Shown: positions 28,128 to 37,862 of the stretch, piece by piece
Position numbering within the stretch: position 1 is the first letter of the stretch
How the letters are laid out: the number at the start of each line of letters is the position of its first letter
Source: Arthrobacter agilis
Lineage (GTDB): Bacteria; Actinomycetota; Actinomycetes; Actinomycetales; Micrococcaceae
Assembly (NCBI RefSeq): GCF_002157505.1
Contig: NZ_NFSC01000031.1
Span: forward strand, 434,001-498,000
DNA: 64,000 bases
Direction of reading: 5' to 3'
Program-made: the position numbers and the translations under genes
The notes under the pieces: model-generated
The model's input: the letters and a program-made list of their open reading frames with translations, nothing else
Databases searched by the model: none
What the model was told of the DNA's origin: nothing

Positions 28128-29902
28128 GTTCCAATTCCGTCGTCATCTCGGACGAGCAGGCTCCGGTCGCCAGCGGCCCCATTCTCGCGGTCCGTGGCCT
28201 CGGCGTGGAGTTCAACGTCGACGACGAGTGGGTCATGGCCGCGGAAGACGTCTCCTACGAGATCCATCCCGGCGAGATCCTGGCGATCGTCGGCGAATCG
28301 GGATCCGGCAAGAGCATGTCCTCGATGGCCCTGCTCGGCCTGCTCCCCCGCAACGGGCGTTCGACCGGCAGCGCGAAGATGCTCGGGAAGGAACTGATCG
28401 GTGCGCCGCAGAGCGCCCTCCGGCGGGTCCGCGGCAACGAGATCGCGATGATCTTCCAGGAGCCCATGACGGCGCTGAATCCCGTGCTGACAGTGGGTGA
28501 GCAGATCCGGGAGGCCGTCGAACAGCACACGGAGCTGTCACCGGCCCAGGCGAAGAAGCGCGCCATCGAGTTGCTCCGCATGGTGGAGATCCCCGAGCCG
28601 GAGCGCCGCTACGACAACTTCCCGCACCAGTTCTCCGGCGGCCAGCGCCAGCGCGCGATGATCGCCATCGCCCTGGCGAACGATCCGATGCTCCTCATCG
28701 CCGACGAACCCACGACGGCGCTCGACGTCACCGTGCAGGCCGAGGTGCTCGACCTGCTGCGCAAGCTCAACAAGAGGCTCAACAGCGCCGTGCTGCTCAT
28801 CACCCACGACATGGGAGTGGTCGCCGACCTCGCGGACCACGTCGTCGTCATGGAACGTGGGCGGATCGTCGAGGCGGCGCCGACGGCGCAGCTGTTCGCC
28901 GCCCCGGCCGAGGCCTACACGAAGCAGCTCCTCGGAGCGGTTCCCCACCTCGGGTCGAAGGTGGGCGGCGTCCTCGCCGACGTCGAGGTGGTGGACGGGC
29001 GCCTGAGCATCCACGAGGAGTACGCGGAGGCGGCCGTGCGCGCGCAGGAGACGCACAGGGCGTCGGGCGTGGTGCCGGCCCTCGAGCTCCGGGACGTGGA
29101 CATCGAGTACCCGGGCCGGTTCCGTCAGCCCCCCTTCAAGGCGGTCTCGGGCGTCTCGCTCACCATCCAGCCGGGCGAGGTCCTGGGCCTGGTTGGCGAG
29201 TCCGGCTCGGGCAAATCGACGATCGCCCGTGCCGTGACCGGACTCATCCGGACCTCCGGGGGCAGGGTCAGCATCGGCGGCACCGACATCACGGACCTCA
29301 GCGCGCGCCAGCTCCTGCCGCTGCGCAAGAAGTTCGCGATCGTGTTCCAGGACCCCGCGGCGTCGCTGAACCCGAGGCTGTCCATCGGCGACAGCATCGG
29401 CGAGCCCCTGCTCCTTCACGAGAAGCCGGGCCGCGCCGAGCTGGATCGGCGCGTGGCGTCCCTGCTCGAGGACGTGCAGCTGCCGGTCGCATTCCGCAAC
29501 CGGTACCCCCACGAGCTCTCGGGCGGGCAGCGCCAGCGTGTCGGCATAGCCCGGGCGCTGTCCCTCCGTCCGGACCTGCTCGTGGCCGACGAACCGACGT
29601 CCGCCCTGGACGTCTCCGTGCAGGCCCGGGTCCTGGACCTGCTGCAGGACCTGCAGCGGGAGCGCGGCTTCGCGTGCCTGTTCGTCAGCCACGACCTCGC
29701 CGTCGTCGAACTGCTCGCGAGCCACATCGCGGTGCTCAACAAGGGCACCCTGGTGGAGCAGGGCAGCACGGAGCAGATCCTGAAGTACCCGCGCGATCCC
29801 TACACACGACGCCTGCTCGCGGCAGCCCCGGTGCCGGATCCGGCAGAGCAGTCGCTCCGCCGGGCGCAGCGCTCGGCCATCCTCGCGGCAGGCGCCGAGT
29901 AG
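28124..29902 (+). CDS. fused double ABC ATPase (OppD-OppF type)
   Basis: 592-residue protein containing two complete nucleotide-binding domains in one chain. Domain 1 (about 20-270): [25 protein letters not shown]. Domain 2 (about 318-570): [30 protein letters not shown]. Both carry full Walker and signature motifs. This replaces separate OppD and OppF subunits and energises the two permeases. It is the last gene of the operon; transcription should stop at the 44-bp palindrome 29 nt later. Confidence 0.94.
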   Translation: MSSNSVVISDEQAPVASGPILAVRGLGVEFNVDDEWVMAAEDVSYEIHPGEILAIVGESGSGKSMSSMALLGLLPRNGRSTGSAKMLGKELIGAPQSALRRVRGNEIAMIFQEPMTALNPVLTVGEQIREAVEQHTELSPAQAKKRAIELLRMVEIPEPERRYDNFPHQFSGGQRQRAMIAIALANDPMLLIADEPTTALDVTVQAEVLDLLRKLNKRLNSAVLLITHDMGVVADLADHVVVMERGRIVEAAPTAQLFAAPAEAYTKQLLGAVPHLGSKVGGVLADVEVVDGRLSIHEEYAEAAVRAQETHRASGVVPALELRDVDIEYPGRFRQPPFKAVSGVSLTIQPGEVLGLVGESGSGKSTIARAVTGLIRTSGGRVSIGGTDITDLSARQLLPLRKKFAIVFQDPAASLNPRLSIGDSIGEPLLLHEKPGRAELDRRVASLLEDVQLPVAFRNRYPHELSGGQRQRVGIARALSLRPDLLVADEPTSALDVSVQARVLDLLQDLQRERGFACLFVSHDLAVVELLASHIAVLNKGTLVEQGSTEQILKYPRDPYTRRLLAAAPVPDPAEQSLRRAQRSAILAAGAE

Positions 29903-29931
29903 CGGCCGAGCGGGTCCACGGAAGACACGTC

Positions 29932-29975
29932 AGACACGGAAGGGAACCCTCCGCGGAGGGTTCCCTTCCGTGTCT
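29932..29975. terminator. perfect 44-bp palindrome between convergent genes, probable bidirectional terminator
   Basis: Two 22-nt arms, the left one starting AGACACGGAAGGG, are exact inverted copies with no spacer. The element lies 29 nt after the transporter stop and 21 nt after the convergent oxidoreductase stop. As RNA it would form a very stable stem from either strand; neither side has a U-run. Confidence 0.85.
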
Positions 29976-29996
29976 CCAGCGTGCGACAGACCCGTC

Positions 29997-30962
29997 TCAG
30001 TGGCGGAAGACGATCTTGCCGAACACGTCGCCGTCGAGCATGCGCTGGAAGCCCCGGGCCGCGTCGTCGAGCGGCAGGACCGTGTCGATGACGGGGCGCA
30101 CCCCCGTGGCCACGAGGAAGCGGGTCAGCCGGACGAGTTCCTCCCGCGTGCCCATGGTGGAACCCAGCACGCGCAGCTGGAGGAAGAACACCCGGTTGAG
30201 GTCCGCCGACGGAGCCGGCCCGCTCGTCGCTCCGCACGTCACCACGGTCCCGCCGGGCACGAGCGACTTCAGCGAGTGGGCCCACGTGGCCTCCCCCACC
30301 GAATCGAAGACCACGTCGACGCGTTCCGGGAGCCGAGCTCCGGCGTCGAACACCTGCTCGGCGCCGAGTCCGAGCGCCCGGTGCCGCTTCGCCTCGCTGC
30401 GGCTCGTCGCCCAGACCCGGAACCCTGCTGCGGACGCGAGGGCGATCAGCGCGGAGGCGACGCCACCTCCTGCGCCCTGCACGAGCACGGTGGACCCGGG
30501 CGCTGCCGGCGACACCGTGAACAGCATGCGGTACGCGGTGAGCCACGCGGTGGGCAGGCACGCCGCTTCCTCGAAGGACAGTGCGGCGGGCTTGGGCACC
30601 AGGTTCCGCTCGGGCACCCACACGTAGTCGGCCATGGTGCCGGGGTAGCGCTCGGACAGGAGGGAGCGCTTCGGGTCGAGCGTCTCGTCACCGCGCCAGT
30701 CGGGCGAGGACACCACGCCGTGCACGATCACCTCGTTGCCGTCGTCGTCGATGCCGGCCGCGTCGCACCCGAGCACCATGGGCAAACGGTCCTCCGGCAG
30801 ACCCACACCCTTCAGCGACCACAGGTCGTGGTGGTTGAGGCAGGACGCGACCACCCTCACCCGGATGAAGCCCGCAGGAGCCTCGGGTACGTCGAGGTCT
30901 CCGACGGTGAGTCCGGCGAGCGGATCGTCTCCTGACTGGGTTGCTGCATAGGCGGCGCGCAT
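29997..30962 (-). CDS. MDR-family zinc-binding-type alcohol dehydrogenase / quinone oxidoreductase
   Basis: 321-residue medium-chain reductase. A GroES-like N-terminal domain (SCLNHHDLWSLKGVG, LGCDAAG) is followed by a Rossmann domain with VQGAGGGVASALIALASAAG for NAD(P)H. The catalytic-zinc pattern of true alcohol dehydrogenases is incomplete, and substrate is unknown. The ATG at 30962 (MRAAYAA) is 9 nt after GGAG; the frame open further upstream lacks family features. Confidence 0.85.
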   Translation of the reverse strand: MRAAYAATQSGDDPLAGLTVGDLDVPEAPAGFIRVRVVASCLNHHDLWSLKGVGLPEDRLPMVLGCDAAGIDDDGNEVIVHGVVSSPDWRGDETLDPKRSLLSERYPGTMADYVWVPERNLVPKPAALSFEEAACLPTAWLTAYRMLFTVSPAAPGSTVLVQGAGGGVASALIALASAAGFRVWATSRSEAKRHRALGLGAEQVFDAGARLPERVDVVFDSVGEATWAHSLKSLVPGGTVVTCGATSGPAPSADLNRVFFLQLRVLGSTMGTREELVRLTRFLVATGVRPVIDTVLPLDDAARGFQRMLDGDVFGKIVFRH

Positions 30963-31131
30963 ACATAAGCTCCTTCGGTCACGGATGTCCACCCATCCTA
31001 GGGGCAGGCCGCGAGGCTCCAGAGGCCGCCTCGCGCCCCGCGTCCGCCGCTGTTTAGGTGACGCCCGTTGCAGTATGGGAGACTTGGGTGCAGTTCTGCA
31101 CGACCACAGTCCTGAAGAGAAGGAGGCAGCC

Positions 31132-31206
31132 ATGAGCAAGCGAGCACGCAAGCGTCGCGACCGGAAGCGTGGAGGCGCAAACCACGGTAAGCGCCCCAAC
31201 ACCTGA
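31132..31206 (+). CDS. 50S ribosomal protein bL37 (24 residues)
   Basis: A 24-residue, very basic protein ending NHGKRPNT, preceded by a strong AGGAGG site 6 nt before the ATG at 31132. Composition and the C-terminal motif match the small actinobacterial protein bL37 seen in mycobacterial ribosome structures (N-terminus of K/R-rich type, then ANHGKRPN). It would bind 23S rRNA in the large subunit. An open frame runs in from further upstream but has no ribosome-binding site. Its transcript ends at the hairpin at 31242-31280, facing rsrA. Confidence 0.88.
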   Translation: MSKRARKRRDRKRGGANHGKRPNT

Positions 31207-31241
31207 GTCCAGGCGTTATCCCGCTGCACCAGCAGCAAACG

Positions 31242-31280
31242 AAAGAACCTCCGGGCCGTCACGGCACCGGAGGTTCTTTT
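31242..31280. terminator. bidirectional intrinsic terminator between bL37 and rsrA
   Basis: AAAGAACCTCCGG and its complement form a 13-bp stem; the loop can pair further (GCCGT/ACGGC). It ends in CTTTT on the plus strand and TTCTTTC on the minus strand. Confidence 0.85.
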
Positions 31281-31322
31281 GTCTGTGCAGCCAGGTAGCA
31301 CACCCAGGCAGCCAGGAGGGCG

Positions 31323-31583
31323 TCAGTGGTCGACGGTCCTGAGATGGCTGATGCGGTCGAGGATGCTCGTCTTCAGGGTCGACGGCGCGACCTCGGTGCA
31401 GGACCGTTTCACGACCGACCGGATCACGCACTCGAGGTCGTGTTCCTCGGCGCACTCCGGGCAGCCCTCCAGGTGGTCCTTGATCTCCACGAGGTCCTGG
31501 TGGGACAGCGCGCCGTCCAGGTACTCGTACAGCCGTTCAATCCTCGAGTCGGCGCAATCGCCCATGCTCTCGCAATCGCTCAT
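31323..31583 (-). CDS. rsrA: zinc-binding anti-sigma factor RsrA
   Basis: 86-residue ZAS-type anti-sigma factor. The zinc/redox motif HLEGCPEC (His-x3-Cys-x2-Cys) sits mid-protein and two further cysteines lie near the N-terminus (positions 4 and 10), as in Streptomyces RsrA. In that family disulfide formation under thiol oxidation releases zinc and frees the sigma factor. Its start overlaps the sigR stop by 4 nt, which guarantees coupled synthesis. Confidence 0.93.
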   Translation of the reverse strand: MSDCESMGDCADSRIERLYEYLDGALSHQDLVEIKDHLEGCPECAEEHDLECVIRSVVKRSCTEVAPSTLKTSILDRISHLRTVDH

Positions 31584-32275
31584 TTCTCCATCTCCTGTTC
31601 CTTGCCCGCTGCACCCGTCGCGACCCGGGTCCTGGCACCAGCACCTGCGCCGGTACCGAGGCCCCGCTCGTGCGCGTACTCGGAGAGGAGTTCGCGCAGC
31701 AGTTTGCGGCCGCGATGCAGCCGGGACATGACGGTCCCGATGGGCGTGTTCATGATTTCCGATATTTCCTTGTACGCGAAGCCTTCGACGTCCGAGAAGT
31801 AGACCGCGAGCCGGAATTCCTCCGGAATGGCCTGCAGGGCACTCTTGACGTCGGAATCCGGCAGGTGGTCCAGCGCCTCGGCCTCGGCGGAGCGCAGGCC
31901 GGTGGACGTGTGTTCGGCGGCCTTGGCCAACTGCCAGTCCTCGATGGTGTCCGAGTGCGACTGCAGGGGCTCACGCTGCCGTTTGCGGTACAGGTTGATG
32001 TAGGTGTTCGTGAGGATGCGGTACAGCCACGCCTTCAGGTTGGTACCCGGCTTGTACTGGTGGAAGGCCGAGAACGCCTTGGTGTAGGCCTCCTGCACCA
32101 GGTCCTCCGCATCACTGGGATTGCGGGCCATCCGCATGGCGGCCGAGTAGAGCTGGTCGACGTACTGCATGGCGTCGCGCTCGAAGCGTGCCTTGCGGTC
32201 GGCTTCCGACTCCGTCGACACGTCCAACTGGTCGTCTTCGGCCTGGCTGCTACCTGCGGGGGCTGTTGTATTCAT
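31580..32275 (-). CDS. sigR: ECF RNA polymerase sigma factor SigR (SigH orthologue)
   Basis: 231-residue group-4 sigma factor. Region 2 (about 30-105; [24 protein letters not shown], then [20 protein letters not shown]) and region 4 (about 145-205; [22 protein letters not shown]) are intact, and the C-terminus is a Gly/Ala-rich tail. It directs thiol-stress genes in actinobacteria and is held by RsrA. I annotate the ATG at 32275. In-frame GTG at 32395 and ATG at 32389 would add 38-40 residues, comparable in arrangement to the unstable sigma-R-prime isoform of Streptomyces. A SigR-type promoter lies upstream of those longer starts. Confidence 0.93.
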   Translation of the reverse strand: MNTTAPAGSSQAEDDQLDVSTESEADRKARFERDAMQYVDQLYSAAMRMARNPSDAEDLVQEAYTKAFSAFHQYKPGTNLKAWLYRILTNTYINLYRKRQREPLQSHSDTIEDWQLAKAAEHTSTGLRSAEAEALDHLPDSDVKSALQAIPEEFRLAVYFSDVEGFAYKEISEIMNTPIGTVMSRLHRGRKLLRELLSEYAHERGLGTGAGAGARTRVATGAAGKEQEMEK

Positions 32276-32430
32276 CGTCCCAAAGTCTACGCGTCCCCGG
32301 GGTCGCGCGGCCGGGGAAGCGTCCCGCTGGACCGACGTCGAGAGCTGGAAATCCGGTCTTTCGACCGTGGCCGTCCGTACACCCGTCATGCGCACCCATC
32401 TCCCGTTCCGGTTTCCCCCACGCCTTCTCC

Positions 32431-32456
32431 AACCCGCCCGTGGGCGCCCTTATTCC
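32431..32456 (-). promoter_or_regulatory. SigR-dependent promoter of sigR-rsrA
   Basis: Reading the minus strand: GGAAT (32456-32452), exactly 18 nt, then GTT (32433-32431). This is the published SigR/SigH consensus GGAAT-N18/19-GTT. Transcription would begin near 32424, just before the upstream in-frame starts at 32395 and 32389, giving positive autoregulation. Confidence 0.75.
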
Positions 32457-32477
32457 TGCTGCCTTCCTGCCGCCCTC

Positions 32478-32510
32478 CTCCTGCCTTCCTCCTGCCTTCC
32501 TCCTGCCGTC
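32478..32510. repeat. three tandem 11-mers in a pyrimidine tract
   Basis: CTCCTGCCTTC, CTCCTGCCTTC and CTCCTGCCGTC in direct succession, within a longer C/T-rich stretch upstream of the sigR promoter. Confidence 0.85.
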
Positions 32511-32682
32511 CTCCCTCTTCTCCCGCGTGCTCCGTCCGTTGCCGCCGTGCTCCCCGCAACCCGGGCATCCGGCGCGAGCGCGGGATCGCACCGGATCGAG
32601 AGGCATGCAAAACTAGTCCCAGCGTGCTCAGCAGAACAAAACCCCATACCCGGCGAATGGCGCCGGCACCCAGGAGGCAGTT

Positions 32683-33231
32683 GTGACCCTTGTCCGCGTA
32701 TTAGCCCGACCCTTGATCGCCAGCGGTTTCGTGTTCTCCGGCATCGATCGGCTCCGCAGCGCGGGTGCCACGGCCCCTCAGCTCAAGCCCGTCCTCGCGG
32801 GCGTCACGAGGATCGTCCCCTCGGCCGCCGCGGTCACCGGCAACGAGAAGCTCGTGGGCCAGGTGCTGGGCGGCACCCAGGTCGCGGCGTCCCTCCTGCT
32901 CGCCATCGGTCGGTTCTCACGCGTCGCGGCCCTCCTCCTGACGGTGACGGCAACGGTCAACACGCTGGTCGACTACCGCTCGGCGGACGTCTCGACGCCC
33001 GAGGGCAAGAAGGCACGCCGTTCGCAGCTGCTCAAGAACCTCTCGCTGATCGGCGCCGTCCTGCTGGCCACGGTCGACACCAACGGCCGTCCGGGGATCG
33101 CCTGGCGCGCGGAGCACCTCGCCGTGGGTGCCCGGAAGAACGCTCTGGGCCTGGGCAAGGACGCCCGCAAGCAGCTGAAGAAGGCCGACAAGGTCGTGCG
33201 CAAGACCGCTGCCGACGTCGTCGGTTCATAA
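32683..33231 (+). CDS. DoxX-family membrane protein
   Basis: 182-residue protein with about four hydrophobic segments (around 8-25, 50-75, 78-97 and 120-135) and a basic C-terminal tail rich in Lys/Arg. The N-terminus [20 protein letters not shown] fits the DoxX family, membrane proteins of poorly defined redox role, in mycobacteria linked to superoxide detoxification. GTG at 32683 is 4 nt after CAGGAGG. It leads aroA by 5 nt and lies opposite sigR, which agrees with but does not prove an oxidative-stress link. Confidence 0.82.
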   Translation: MTLVRVLARPLIASGFVFSGIDRLRSAGATAPQLKPVLAGVTRIVPSAAAVTGNEKLVGQVLGGTQVAASLLLAIGRFSRVAALLLTVTATVNTLVDYRSADVSTPEGKKARRSQLLKNLSLIGAVLLATVDTNGRPGIAWRAEHLAVGARKNALGLGKDARKQLKKADKVVRKTAADVVGS

Positions 33232-33236
33232 GCTCG

Positions 33237-34613
33237 ATGACAGCGTCTCCAGGCGGGGTGTCCGACCAGTCCATGTGGCGGGCGCCCCGCCTGAGCCGTC
33301 CCGTGGATGCCTCCATCTCGGTCCCCGGCTCGAAATCCCTGACCAACCGTTACCTGGTCCTCGCCGCCCTCGCAGACGGACCCTGCCTCCTTCGGAGGCC
33401 CCTGCACTCCCGTGACTCCGCCCTGATGGTCGCCGCGCTGCGCGCCCTCGGCGCGGTCGTCGACGAGGTGCCCGGCGACGGCGACTTCGGCCCGGACCTG
33501 CGCGTCACTCCCCTGCCGGTCGGAGGCGGCGACACGCGTTCCCGCGCGGTCGACTGCGGCCTCGCCGGCACGGTGATGCGCTTCGTGCCGCCCCTCGCCG
33601 GTCTCGTCGCCGGCACCACCACCTTCGACGGCGACCCGCACGCGCGACGACGCCCCATGGGAAGCATCATCGCGGCCCTGCGGGGACTCGGCGTGCCGGT
33701 CGACGACGGCGGGTCCGGGTCGCTGCCGTTCACGGTCCGGAGCGAGGGGCACGTCCGCGGGGGCCATCTGGTCATCGACGCCTCGGCGTCCTCGCAGTTC
33801 GTGTCGGCGCTGCTCCTGGTGGGCGCCCGCTTCAGCGAGGGACTGCACCTCGAACACGTCGGCAAGCCCGTGCCGAGCCTCGACCACGTCCGCATGACCG
33901 TGGAGACGCTACGCTCCCTCGGGGTGACGGTCGACGATTCCGTCCCGAACCACTGGCGCGTCTCCCCGGGCCCGATCGCGCCCTTCGACGTCGCCGTCGA
34001 ACCCGACCTCTCCAACGCCGGACCCTTCCTCGCCGCGGCGGTCGTCACCGGCGGTACCGTCCGCGTCCGGAACTGGCCGGAGGGCACCACCCAGGTGGGT
34101 GACGAGTGGCGACGCATCCTCCCCCTCATGGGTGCGACCGCGGCCCTCGACGGCGACGTGCTCACCGTGACGGGCGGGGCCTCGATCACCGGAGGGACCT
34201 TCGACGACACCTCCGAACTCGCCCCCACGGTCGCGGCGCTCTGCGCGCTGGCGCAGACGCCGTCGGCACTCACCGGCATCGCCCACCTCCGCGGGCACGA
34301 GACGGACCGCCTCGCAGCACTCGTCGCCGAGATCAACGGGCTCGGCGGCGACGCCGAGGAGACGGCCGACGGCCTCGTCATCCGGCCTGCCCCCCTCCAC
34401 GGAGGAGTGTTCCGCACCTACGACGACCACCGCATGGCGACCGCCGGCGCCATCATCGGCCTGGCCGTCGACGGCGTCGAGGTGGAGAACATCGGCACCA
34501 CGGCCAAGACGATGCCGGAATTCCCGGAGCTCTGGGCGGCGGTCACACGGACCGCCGGGGCGGACGGTTCCGGGGACGCCGGCGCCGGAGGATCCGCGGC
34601 GGCCCACGCATGA
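33237..34613 (+). CDS. aroA: 3-phosphoshikimate 1-carboxyvinyltransferase (EPSP synthase)
   Basis: 458-residue shikimate pathway enzyme joining phosphoenolpyruvate to shikimate 3-phosphate. [18 protein letters not shown] (substrate-binding N-terminal motif), GLAGTVMRF (PEP site), [12 protein letters not shown] and the C-terminal [11 protein letters not shown] are all recognisable. The first 15 and last 20 residues are extra, low-complexity tails relative to the usual 430 or so. I use ATG at 33237, 5 nt after the DoxX stop; the site upstream is weak and ATG at 33273 is possible. The stop overlaps rsgA by 4 nt. Confidence 0.95.
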   Translation: MTASPGGVSDQSMWRAPRLSRPVDASISVPGSKSLTNRYLVLAALADGPCLLRRPLHSRDSALMVAALRALGAVVDEVPGDGDFGPDLRVTPLPVGGGDTRSRAVDCGLAGTVMRFVPPLAGLVAGTTTFDGDPHARRRPMGSIIAALRGLGVPVDDGGSGSLPFTVRSEGHVRGGHLVIDASASSQFVSALLLVGARFSEGLHLEHVGKPVPSLDHVRMTVETLRSLGVTVDDSVPNHWRVSPGPIAPFDVAVEPDLSNAGPFLAAAVVTGGTVRVRNWPEGTTQVGDEWRRILPLMGATAALDGDVLTVTGGASITGGTFDDTSELAPTVAALCALAQTPSALTGIAHLRGHETDRLAALVAEINGLGGDAEETADGLVIRPAPLHGGVFRTYDDHRMATAGAIIGLAVDGVEVENIGTTAKTMPEFPELWAAVTRTAGADGSGDAGAGGSAAAHA

Positions 34614-35740
34614 GTGAGGCCGGCAACCGCCGCGGATCGCGGTCCTGGGACGAGTCCGACGTGAGGATCCGCCCCAACAAGAAGGGATCCCGCCCACGCA
34701 CGAAGAACCGTCCCGCCTACGAGGACGCCGTGCTGGGCCGCGTGGTGACCGTGGACCGCGGCCGCTACACGACCGTCGTCGACGAGGACACCCCGGACGA
34801 GCGCACCGTCATCGCCGCGCGTGCACGGGAACTGCGCCGCAGCGCCGTCGTCGCCGGTGACATCGTCTCCCTCGTCGGCGACCTCTCCGGAGGTCCCGAC
34901 TCCCTCGCGCGCCTCATCCGGATCGAGGACCGCCGGACGGTCCTGCGCCGGAGTGCGGACGACACGGATCCGGTGGAACGCGTGGTGGTCGCGAATGCGG
35001 ACCAGCTCGTGATCGTCGTCGCCGCGGCCAATCCGGAACCGAGGACCGGCTTCATCGACCGGGCGCTCGTCGCCGCGTACGACGCGGGCATCGAACCGCT
35101 GCTGTGCATCACGAAGGCCGATCTCCGCGACCCCGCCGCCCTGCTCGCCAACTACGAGCACCTCGACCTCCGCGTCATCATCAGCCGGACCGACGAGAGC
35201 GTCGGGATCGAGGCCACGTCCGACGACGGCGAGTCCGCCCGGCTCTCGCACGGGGCCGTCGACGCCCTGCGCGACGAGCTCGACGGACAGGTGAGCGTAC
35301 TGCTTGGCCACTCGGGTGTGGGCAAGTCGACCATGGTCAACGCCCTCACCGGCTCCTCCCGGGCGACGGGCGGCGTGAACGCGGTGACGGGCCGCGGACG
35401 CCATACCTCGTCATCGGCCCTCGCGCTCAAGGCCGCCGACGCCGCACCCGGGACGTGGATCATCGACACCCCGGGCATCCGGTCCTTCGGGCTGGCGCAC
35501 GTGGACGCCGACCGGATCCTGAAGGCGTTCCCCGATCTCGAGCCGGGGACGGAACGCTGCGAACGCGGGTGCCGGCACGACGACAACGCCGTCGATTGCG
35601 GACTGGACAGCTACGTGGACGAGGGGCTCGCCGGAGAGTCGGGCCCGGTGAGGCTCGCCAGCCTCCGCCGGCTGCTCACCGCCGGGACTGCCGACCCGCG
35701 GGGCAGCGCCCACGACGCCAAGGAGCTCGGCCAGCAGTGA
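34610..35740 (+). CDS. rsgA: ribosome small-subunit-dependent GTPase RsgA
   Basis: 376-residue circularly permuted GTPase acting in 30S maturation. Motifs occur in the order G4 TKAD (168-171), G1 GHSGVGKST (233-241), G3 DTPG (286-289). The C-terminal zinc site uses C317, C321, H323 and C330 ([14 protein letters not shown]). An N-terminal OB-fold lies at about 40-115. The ATG overlaps the aroA stop (ATGA), so the two are translated together, an arrangement I regard as common in related actinobacteria. Confidence 0.95.
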   Translation: MSEAGNRRGSRSWDESDVRIRPNKKGSRPRTKNRPAYEDAVLGRVVTVDRGRYTTVVDEDTPDERTVIAARARELRRSAVVAGDIVSLVGDLSGGPDSLARLIRIEDRRTVLRRSADDTDPVERVVVANADQLVIVVAAANPEPRTGFIDRALVAAYDAGIEPLLCITKADLRDPAALLANYEHLDLRVIISRTDESVGIEATSDDGESARLSHGAVDALRDELDGQVSVLLGHSGVGKSTMVNALTGSSRATGGVNAVTGRGRHTSSSALALKAADAAPGTWIIDTPGIRSFGLAHVDADRILKAFPDLEPGTERCERGCRHDDNAVDCGLDSYVDEGLAGESGPVRLASLRRLLTAGTADPRGSAHDAKELGQQ

Positions 35741-35913
35741 GTGGTCGGAGGCATCCGGAAAGACTGCTAGGCTGAAAGCTGTTGTTGTTTGCGCATTAAA
35801 TTTCAAGCCTTGACCCTCCACCTGGAGTTCGACAGCTTTTGACGATAAGCGAGTAACGAACACCACGATGAGCCCCGAACGTCGGGACGCTCTCCCAGGT
35901 AAGGAAATACGAC
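35741..35913 (+). promoter_or_regulatory. long leader region of the cold-shock gene
   Basis: 173 nt without a gene. AAAGCTG (35775-35781) and CAGCTTT (35833-35839) can pair over 51 nt, and the stretch between them is unusually A/T-rich for this genome. A long, structured leader fits known temperature-responsive csp mRNAs; the transcription start cannot be set by eye. Confidence 0.4.
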
Positions 35914-36117
35914 ATGGCAACTGGCACAGTGAAATGGTTCAACGCCGAAAAGGGCTTCGGCTTCATCGCTCCCGAGGACGGCGGCGCTGACGTGTTCGCC
36001 CACTTCTCCGCGATCAACTCGAACGGCTACCGTTCCCTCGAAGAGAACCAGAAGGTCAACTTCGAGACCACCCAGGGCCCCAAGGGACCCCAGGCCGAGA
36101 ACATCACCGTTCTCTGA
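35914..36117 (+). CDS. cspA: cold-shock protein (CspA family)
   Basis: 67-residue single cold-shock domain with RNP1 KGFGFI and RNP2 VFAHF, and the typical start [15 protein letters not shown]. It binds single-stranded RNA and DNA and melts secondary structure. AAGGAA precedes the ATG by 9 nt. It is monocistronic: its own leader lies upstream and a strong terminator follows. Confidence 0.96.
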   Translation: MATGTVKWFNAEKGFGFIAPEDGGADVFAHFSAINSNGYRSLEENQKVNFETTQGPKGPQAENITVL

Positions 36118-36149
36118 TTCTCTCCCGGCTGCTCCTGTAGCCCGGATCT

Positions 36150-36188
36150 GAAAGCCACCGCGCGGCGCAAGCCCGCGGTGGCTTTCTG
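36150..36188 (+). terminator. intrinsic terminator of cspA
   Basis: GAAAGCCACCGCG pairs perfectly with its complement at 36174-36186 (13-bp stem, 11-nt loop) ending in TTTCT. Confidence 0.85.
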
Positions 36189-36246
36189 CCGTCCAGAGCC
36201 ACCCGCGCACCCCGCGCCGCCGGGCGGGATGTGCCTGCGGAGACGA

Positions 36247-36252
36247 TAGGTT
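36247..36252 (+). promoter_or_regulatory. -10 hexamer of a leaderless promoter for hisN
   Basis: TAGGTT, 7 nt before the ATG at 36260. There is no Shine-Dalgarno sequence in the gap. Confidence 0.5.
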
Positions 36253-36259
36253 GAACGGT

Positions 36260-37069
36260 ATGAGTTTCACGCAGGGCTACAACGACGACCTCCGCCTCGC
36301 CCACATCATGGCCGACTCGGTGGACGACCAGACGATGGCGCGCTTCAAGGCGCTCGACCTCCGGGTCGAGACCAAGCCGGACCTCACTCCCGTGACCGAC
36401 GCCGACAAGAGCGCCGAGGAAGCGATCCGCGGCCAGCTCTCCCGGGCCCGGCCGCGCGATGCCGTGCTCGGCGAGGAGTTCGGCAGTTCGGGCTCCGGTT
36501 CGCGCCGCTGGGTCATCGATCCCATCGACGGCACCAAGAACTTCGTCCGGGGTGTTCCGGTCTGGGCCACCCTGATCTCCCTGATCGACGACGGCAAGCC
36601 CGTGGTCGGCGTCGTGAGCGCACCGGCGCTCGGCAAGCGGTGGTGGGCAGCCGACGGCACCGGCGCCTACACCGGCAAGTCCCTCGCGGCGGCGCAACGC
36701 CTGCGGGTGTCGAACGTCTCCCGGCTCGGGGATGCGTCCCTGTCCTACTCGAGCCTGTCGGGCTGGCGCCAGCGGGGGTCCCTGGCGGAGTTCGTGAACC
36801 TGACCGACCGCGTCTGGCGCACTCGCGCCTACGGCGACTTCTGGTCCTACTGCCTGGTGGCGGAGGGCGCGGTGGACATCGCGTGCGAACCGGAGCTGAA
36901 CCTGTACGACATGGCGGCGCTGGTGCCGATCGTGACCGAGGCAGGGGGCCGCTTCACCTCCCTCGACGGCGAGGACGGCCCGTTCGGCGGCAACGCCCTG
37001 GCGACCAACGGAAGCCTGCACAGCGAGGTCCTGCGCACCCTCAACCCCGATGTGGATGACCTGCTCTAG
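36260..37069 (+). CDS. hisN: histidinol-phosphatase (inositol monophosphatase superfamily)
   Basis: 269-residue Mg2+-dependent phosphatase. GEEFG (71-75), DPIDGTKNF (87-95) and the C-terminal [19 protein letters not shown] are the metal-binding motifs of the IMPase superfamily, and the spacing fits actinobacterial HisN, which dephosphorylates L-histidinol phosphate. An inositol monophosphatase activity cannot be excluded by sequence. The ATG at 36260 is supported by the leaderless -10; TTG at 36251 is an alternative. No other his gene is in the window. Confidence 0.88.
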   Translation: MSFTQGYNDDLRLAHIMADSVDDQTMARFKALDLRVETKPDLTPVTDADKSAEEAIRGQLSRARPRDAVLGEEFGSSGSGSRRWVIDPIDGTKNFVRGVPVWATLISLIDDGKPVVGVVSAPALGKRWWAADGTGAYTGKSLAAAQRLRVSNVSRLGDASLSYSSLSGWRQRGSLAEFVNLTDRVWRTRAYGDFWSYCLVAEGAVDIACEPELNLYDMAALVPIVTEAGGRFTSLDGEDGPFGGNALATNGSLHSEVLRTLNPDVDDLL

Positions 37070-37096
37070 CGGTACCGCCGGCTCCGGGAGCCCCTC

Positions 37097-37861
37097 GTGG
37101 TGAGGGGAGGTCCGAGGCTGGACGAGGAGCGGCGCCGCGACATGGCCCGCGCCTACCTCTCGGGAGCAGGGCGGTACGACCGAGTGCGTCCGGGGTATCC
37201 GGCGCAGGTCGGCGACTGGATCGTCCCGAAGGGTGCCCGCCGGGCCGCAGACATCGGCGCCGGCACCGGCCTCTTCACCGGCCTGCTGGTGGAGCGCGGA
37301 CTGGAGGTGACGGCGGTGGACCCGTCGGAGGACATGCTCGCCGTCCTCTCGACCCGGCTGCCCGAGATCCCCGTCGTCCAGGGCACCGCGGAACACTCGC
37401 ACCTGCCCGACGGCTCGATGGACCTGCTCACGCTCGCACAGGCCTGGCACTGGTGCGACCATGCGTCGACGGTGCGGGAGGCCGCGCGGGTCCTCGCACC
37501 CGGAGGCCGGATCGCCCTCGTCTGGAACCAGCTCGACGTCTCGCTCCCCTGGGTGCACCGCCTGTCCCGCATCATGCACGCCGGGGACGTCTTCTCGCCG
37601 GCGTACCGGCCGGACTTCGGACCGGACTTCGGTCCTCCCGAGGACGTGCTCGTGCACTGGACCCAGGAACTGCGGGTGCCCGACGTCGTCGACCTCGCGC
37701 GGTCGCGCAGCTACTACCAGCGGGCCTCGCCGGCCCTGCAGCAGCGTGTGGAGTCGAACCTGCGGTGGTACCTCACCGACTACCTCGCCTTCGATCCCGA
37801 GGCACTCCTCCGCATCCCCTACTACACGCATGCCTGGCGGGCCTCCCTGCTCCACGGCTAG
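37097..37861 (+). CDS. class I SAM-dependent methyltransferase
   Basis: 254-residue methyltransferase with motif I ADIGAGTGLFTGLL, an acidic residue after strand 2 (VTAVDPSEDM) and LAQAWHWCDH as motif IV. It resembles the YcgJ/UbiE-like group acting on small molecules; substrate unknown. GTG at 37097 has GGGAG upstream; ATG at 37142 (MARAYLSGAGRYD) is an alternative that matches the domain start better. It follows hisN by 27 nt and is probably co-transcribed. Confidence 0.85.
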   Translation: MVRGGPRLDEERRRDMARAYLSGAGRYDRVRPGYPAQVGDWIVPKGARRAADIGAGTGLFTGLLVERGLEVTAVDPSEDMLAVLSTRLPEIPVVQGTAEHSHLPDGSMDLLTLAQAWHWCDHASTVREAARVLAPGGRIALVWNQLDVSLPWVHRLSRIMHAGDVFSPAYRPDFGPDFGPPEDVLVHWTQELRVPDVVDLARSRSYYQRASPALQQRVESNLRWYLTDYLAFDPEALLRIPYYTHAWRASLLHG

Positions 37862-37862
37862 T

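Larger units (their letters stand above)
32276..32682. other. 407-nt divergent intergenic region between sigR and the DoxX gene
   Basis: On the minus strand it holds the possible N-terminal extension of SigR (32276-32395) and a SigR-type promoter (32431-32456). Above that is a pyrimidine-rich tract with three tandem 11-mers (32478-32510). The side nearest the DoxX gene (32600-32682) ends in CAGGAGG, the DoxX ribosome-binding site. I see no clear -10 for DoxX and no RNA gene. Confidence 0.6.

Noticed and set aside
32440-32530. Pyrimidine tract considered as a CRISPR or regulatory repeat array
   Set aside because: Only three 11-mers without unique spacers; simple tandem slippage explains it.
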